DNA of 64,000 nt from Pseudogemmobacter hezensis (GTDB taxonomy: Bacteria > Pseudomonadota > Alphaproteobacteria > Rhodobacterales > Rhodobacteraceae): positions 124,001-188,000 of the forward strand of contig NZ_JABJXT010000004.1 in the NCBI RefSeq assembly GCF_013155295.1. The letters are read 5' to 3'. A program made the translations under genes and the position numbers. Below the pieces are notes generated by a model. The model saw nothing but the letters and a program-made list of their open reading frames with translations, made no database searches and was not told where the DNA came from. Positions within the stretch are counted from its first letter, which is position 1, and the number at the start of each line of letters is the position of its first letter. Of the stretch, positions 63,231 through 64,000 are shown piece by piece.

Positions 63231-64000
63231 AGATCTTTACCGCGCCGAGGGCCTGCGCCTGTCGCTGCCCGATCTGAACCGCAAACCGCTTTGGGGCCCG
63301 GCGCCGCGAAACGAGATCCTGAAGGGCCTGGATTTCAGCATCCGCAGGGGCGAGATCCTTGGGATTGTCGGCGGCTCGGGCTCGGGGAAGTCGACGCTGG
63401 GGCGCTGCCTGGTGCGGCTTTTGCAGCCGACGGGGGGCCGGGTGCTGTTTGACGGCCAGGACATCACGCATCTGGATGACGCGGCCCTGCGCCCGCTGCG
63501 GCGACGGTTCCAGATGATCTTTCAGGATCCGATGTCATCCCTGAACCCGCGCCACCGGGTCGGCCAGCTGATCGCAGCACCCTTGCATCTGCATGGCGTT
63601 CAGGATGTGCGGGCCCGGGTGGCCGAGGCGCTGGATCTGGTCGGCTTTCCCCAGGAAATGGCCAGCCGCTATCCGCATGAGATGTCAGGCGGTCAGCGTC
63701 AGCGGGTTGGAATCGCCCGCGCCATCGCCCTGCGCCCCGATTTCATCCTGGCCGATGAGATCGTTTCTGGCCTTGATGTCTCAAGCCAGGCGCAGGTGCT
63801 GAACCTGCTGGAGCGGCTGGTCAAAGATCTGGGGCTGACGCTGGCCTTTATCAGCCATGATCTCAGCGTGATCCGGCGGCTGTGCTCGCGGATCATGGTG
63901 CTCTATCAGGGCGAAATCGTTGAGGAATCCGAGACGGCGGCCCTCTTTGCAGCCCCCCGCGCCGCCTATACGCGCGAACTGCTGGACGCGATCCCCCTGC
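63223..64000 (+). CDS. ABC transporter ATP-binding protein (DppF-like), cut by the window end
   Basis: 259 residues are present and the frame is still open at base 64000. Walker A GGSGSGKS, Q-loop MIFQDPMSSLNP, signature MSGGQRQR, Walker B FILADEIVSGLDV and switch His in FISHDLSV are all visible. It completes the importer with the preceding ATPase, which it overlaps by 8 bases. The C-terminus and any later genes lie outside the window. Confidence 0.9.
   Translation, partial: MSEDLYRAEGLRLSLPDLNRKPLWGPAPRNEILKGLDFSIRRGEILGIVGGSGSGKSTLGRCLVRLLQPTGGRVLFDGQDITHLDDAALRPLRRRFQMIFQDPMSSLNPRHRVGQLIAAPLHLHGVQDVRARVAEALDLVGFPQEMASRYPHEMSGGQRQRVGIARAIALRPDFILADEIVSGLDVSSQAQVLNLLERLVKDLGLTLAFISHDLSVIRRLCSRIMVLYQGEIVEESETAALFAAPRAAYTRELLDAIPL

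Overview
The window is high-GC bacterial chromosome, densely packed, with many ATGA/GTGA start-stop overlaps. Gene content points to a Gram-negative alphaproteobacterium, most likely Rhodobacterales (Paracoccus/Rhodobacter-like): Kdo/lipid A genes, TonB receptors, dctA next to dctBD, a compact pqqABCDE operon, a DctD that lacks the GAFTGA loop, and a dispersed repeat of a G/C hairpin plus an AGGATATTT tract near gene starts. The taxon is inferred; no rRNA or tRNA gene was seen. No transposase, integrase, CRISPR array or pseudogene was found.

Layout. 0.1-2.7 kb: lysine 2-monooxygenase (davB) divergent from a 5-aminovaleramide amidase-like gene (davA). 2.7-8.8 kb: a siderophore-uptake cluster (AraC regulator, TonB receptor, small unknown protein, RhtX/FptX-type permease) and a YncE-like beta-propeller. 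9-10.8 kb: CPA2 antiporter. 11-16 kb: a second siderophore cluster (AraC, TonB receptor, enterochelin-esterase-like enzyme). 16-22.2 kb: LPS genes (lipid A acyltransferase, waaA, Kdo kinase, four glycosyltransferase-like proteins). 22.4-27.2 kb: dctBD/dctA for C4-dicarboxylates. 27.5-31.4 kb: glutathionyl-hydroquinone reductase, a DUF606 membrane pair, TetR, M19 dipeptidase. 31.5-34.8 kb: pqqABCDE. 34.8-40.8 kb: fused acyltransferase/acyl-activating protein, rarA, an unknown protein and a DNA photolyase.

40.9-64 kb is the most interesting part: a gene set for an indolic compound with four divergent transcription units. The set is (a) a minus-strand operon with a fused flavin monooxygenase/old-yellow-enzyme protein of the 2-aminobenzoyl-CoA monooxygenase/reductase type, then SDR, MarR, enoyl-CoA hydratase, acyl-CoA dehydrogenase, thioesterase, RidA and thiolase; (b) a divergent plus-strand pair, enoyl-CoA hydratase and 3-hydroxyacyl-CoA dehydrogenase, across a near-perfect 21-bp-arm palindrome; (c) a minus-strand operon with an isatin-hydrolase-like cyclase, a PYROXD2/phytoene-desaturase-like flavoenzyme, a second MarR and an IorA/IorB-type 2-oxoacid:ferredoxin oxidoreductase; (d) a divergent plus-strand operon with a second PYROXD2-like flavoenzyme and a peptide-type ABC importer that runs off the window. 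Proposed flow (inference): imported indolic compound -> isatin -> isatinate (2-aminophenylglyoxylate) -> directly to 2-aminobenzoyl-CoA by IorAB -> dearomatisation -> deamination and beta-oxidation. No anthranilate-CoA ligase lies in the cluster, as expected if the CoA thioester is made by the oxidoreductase.
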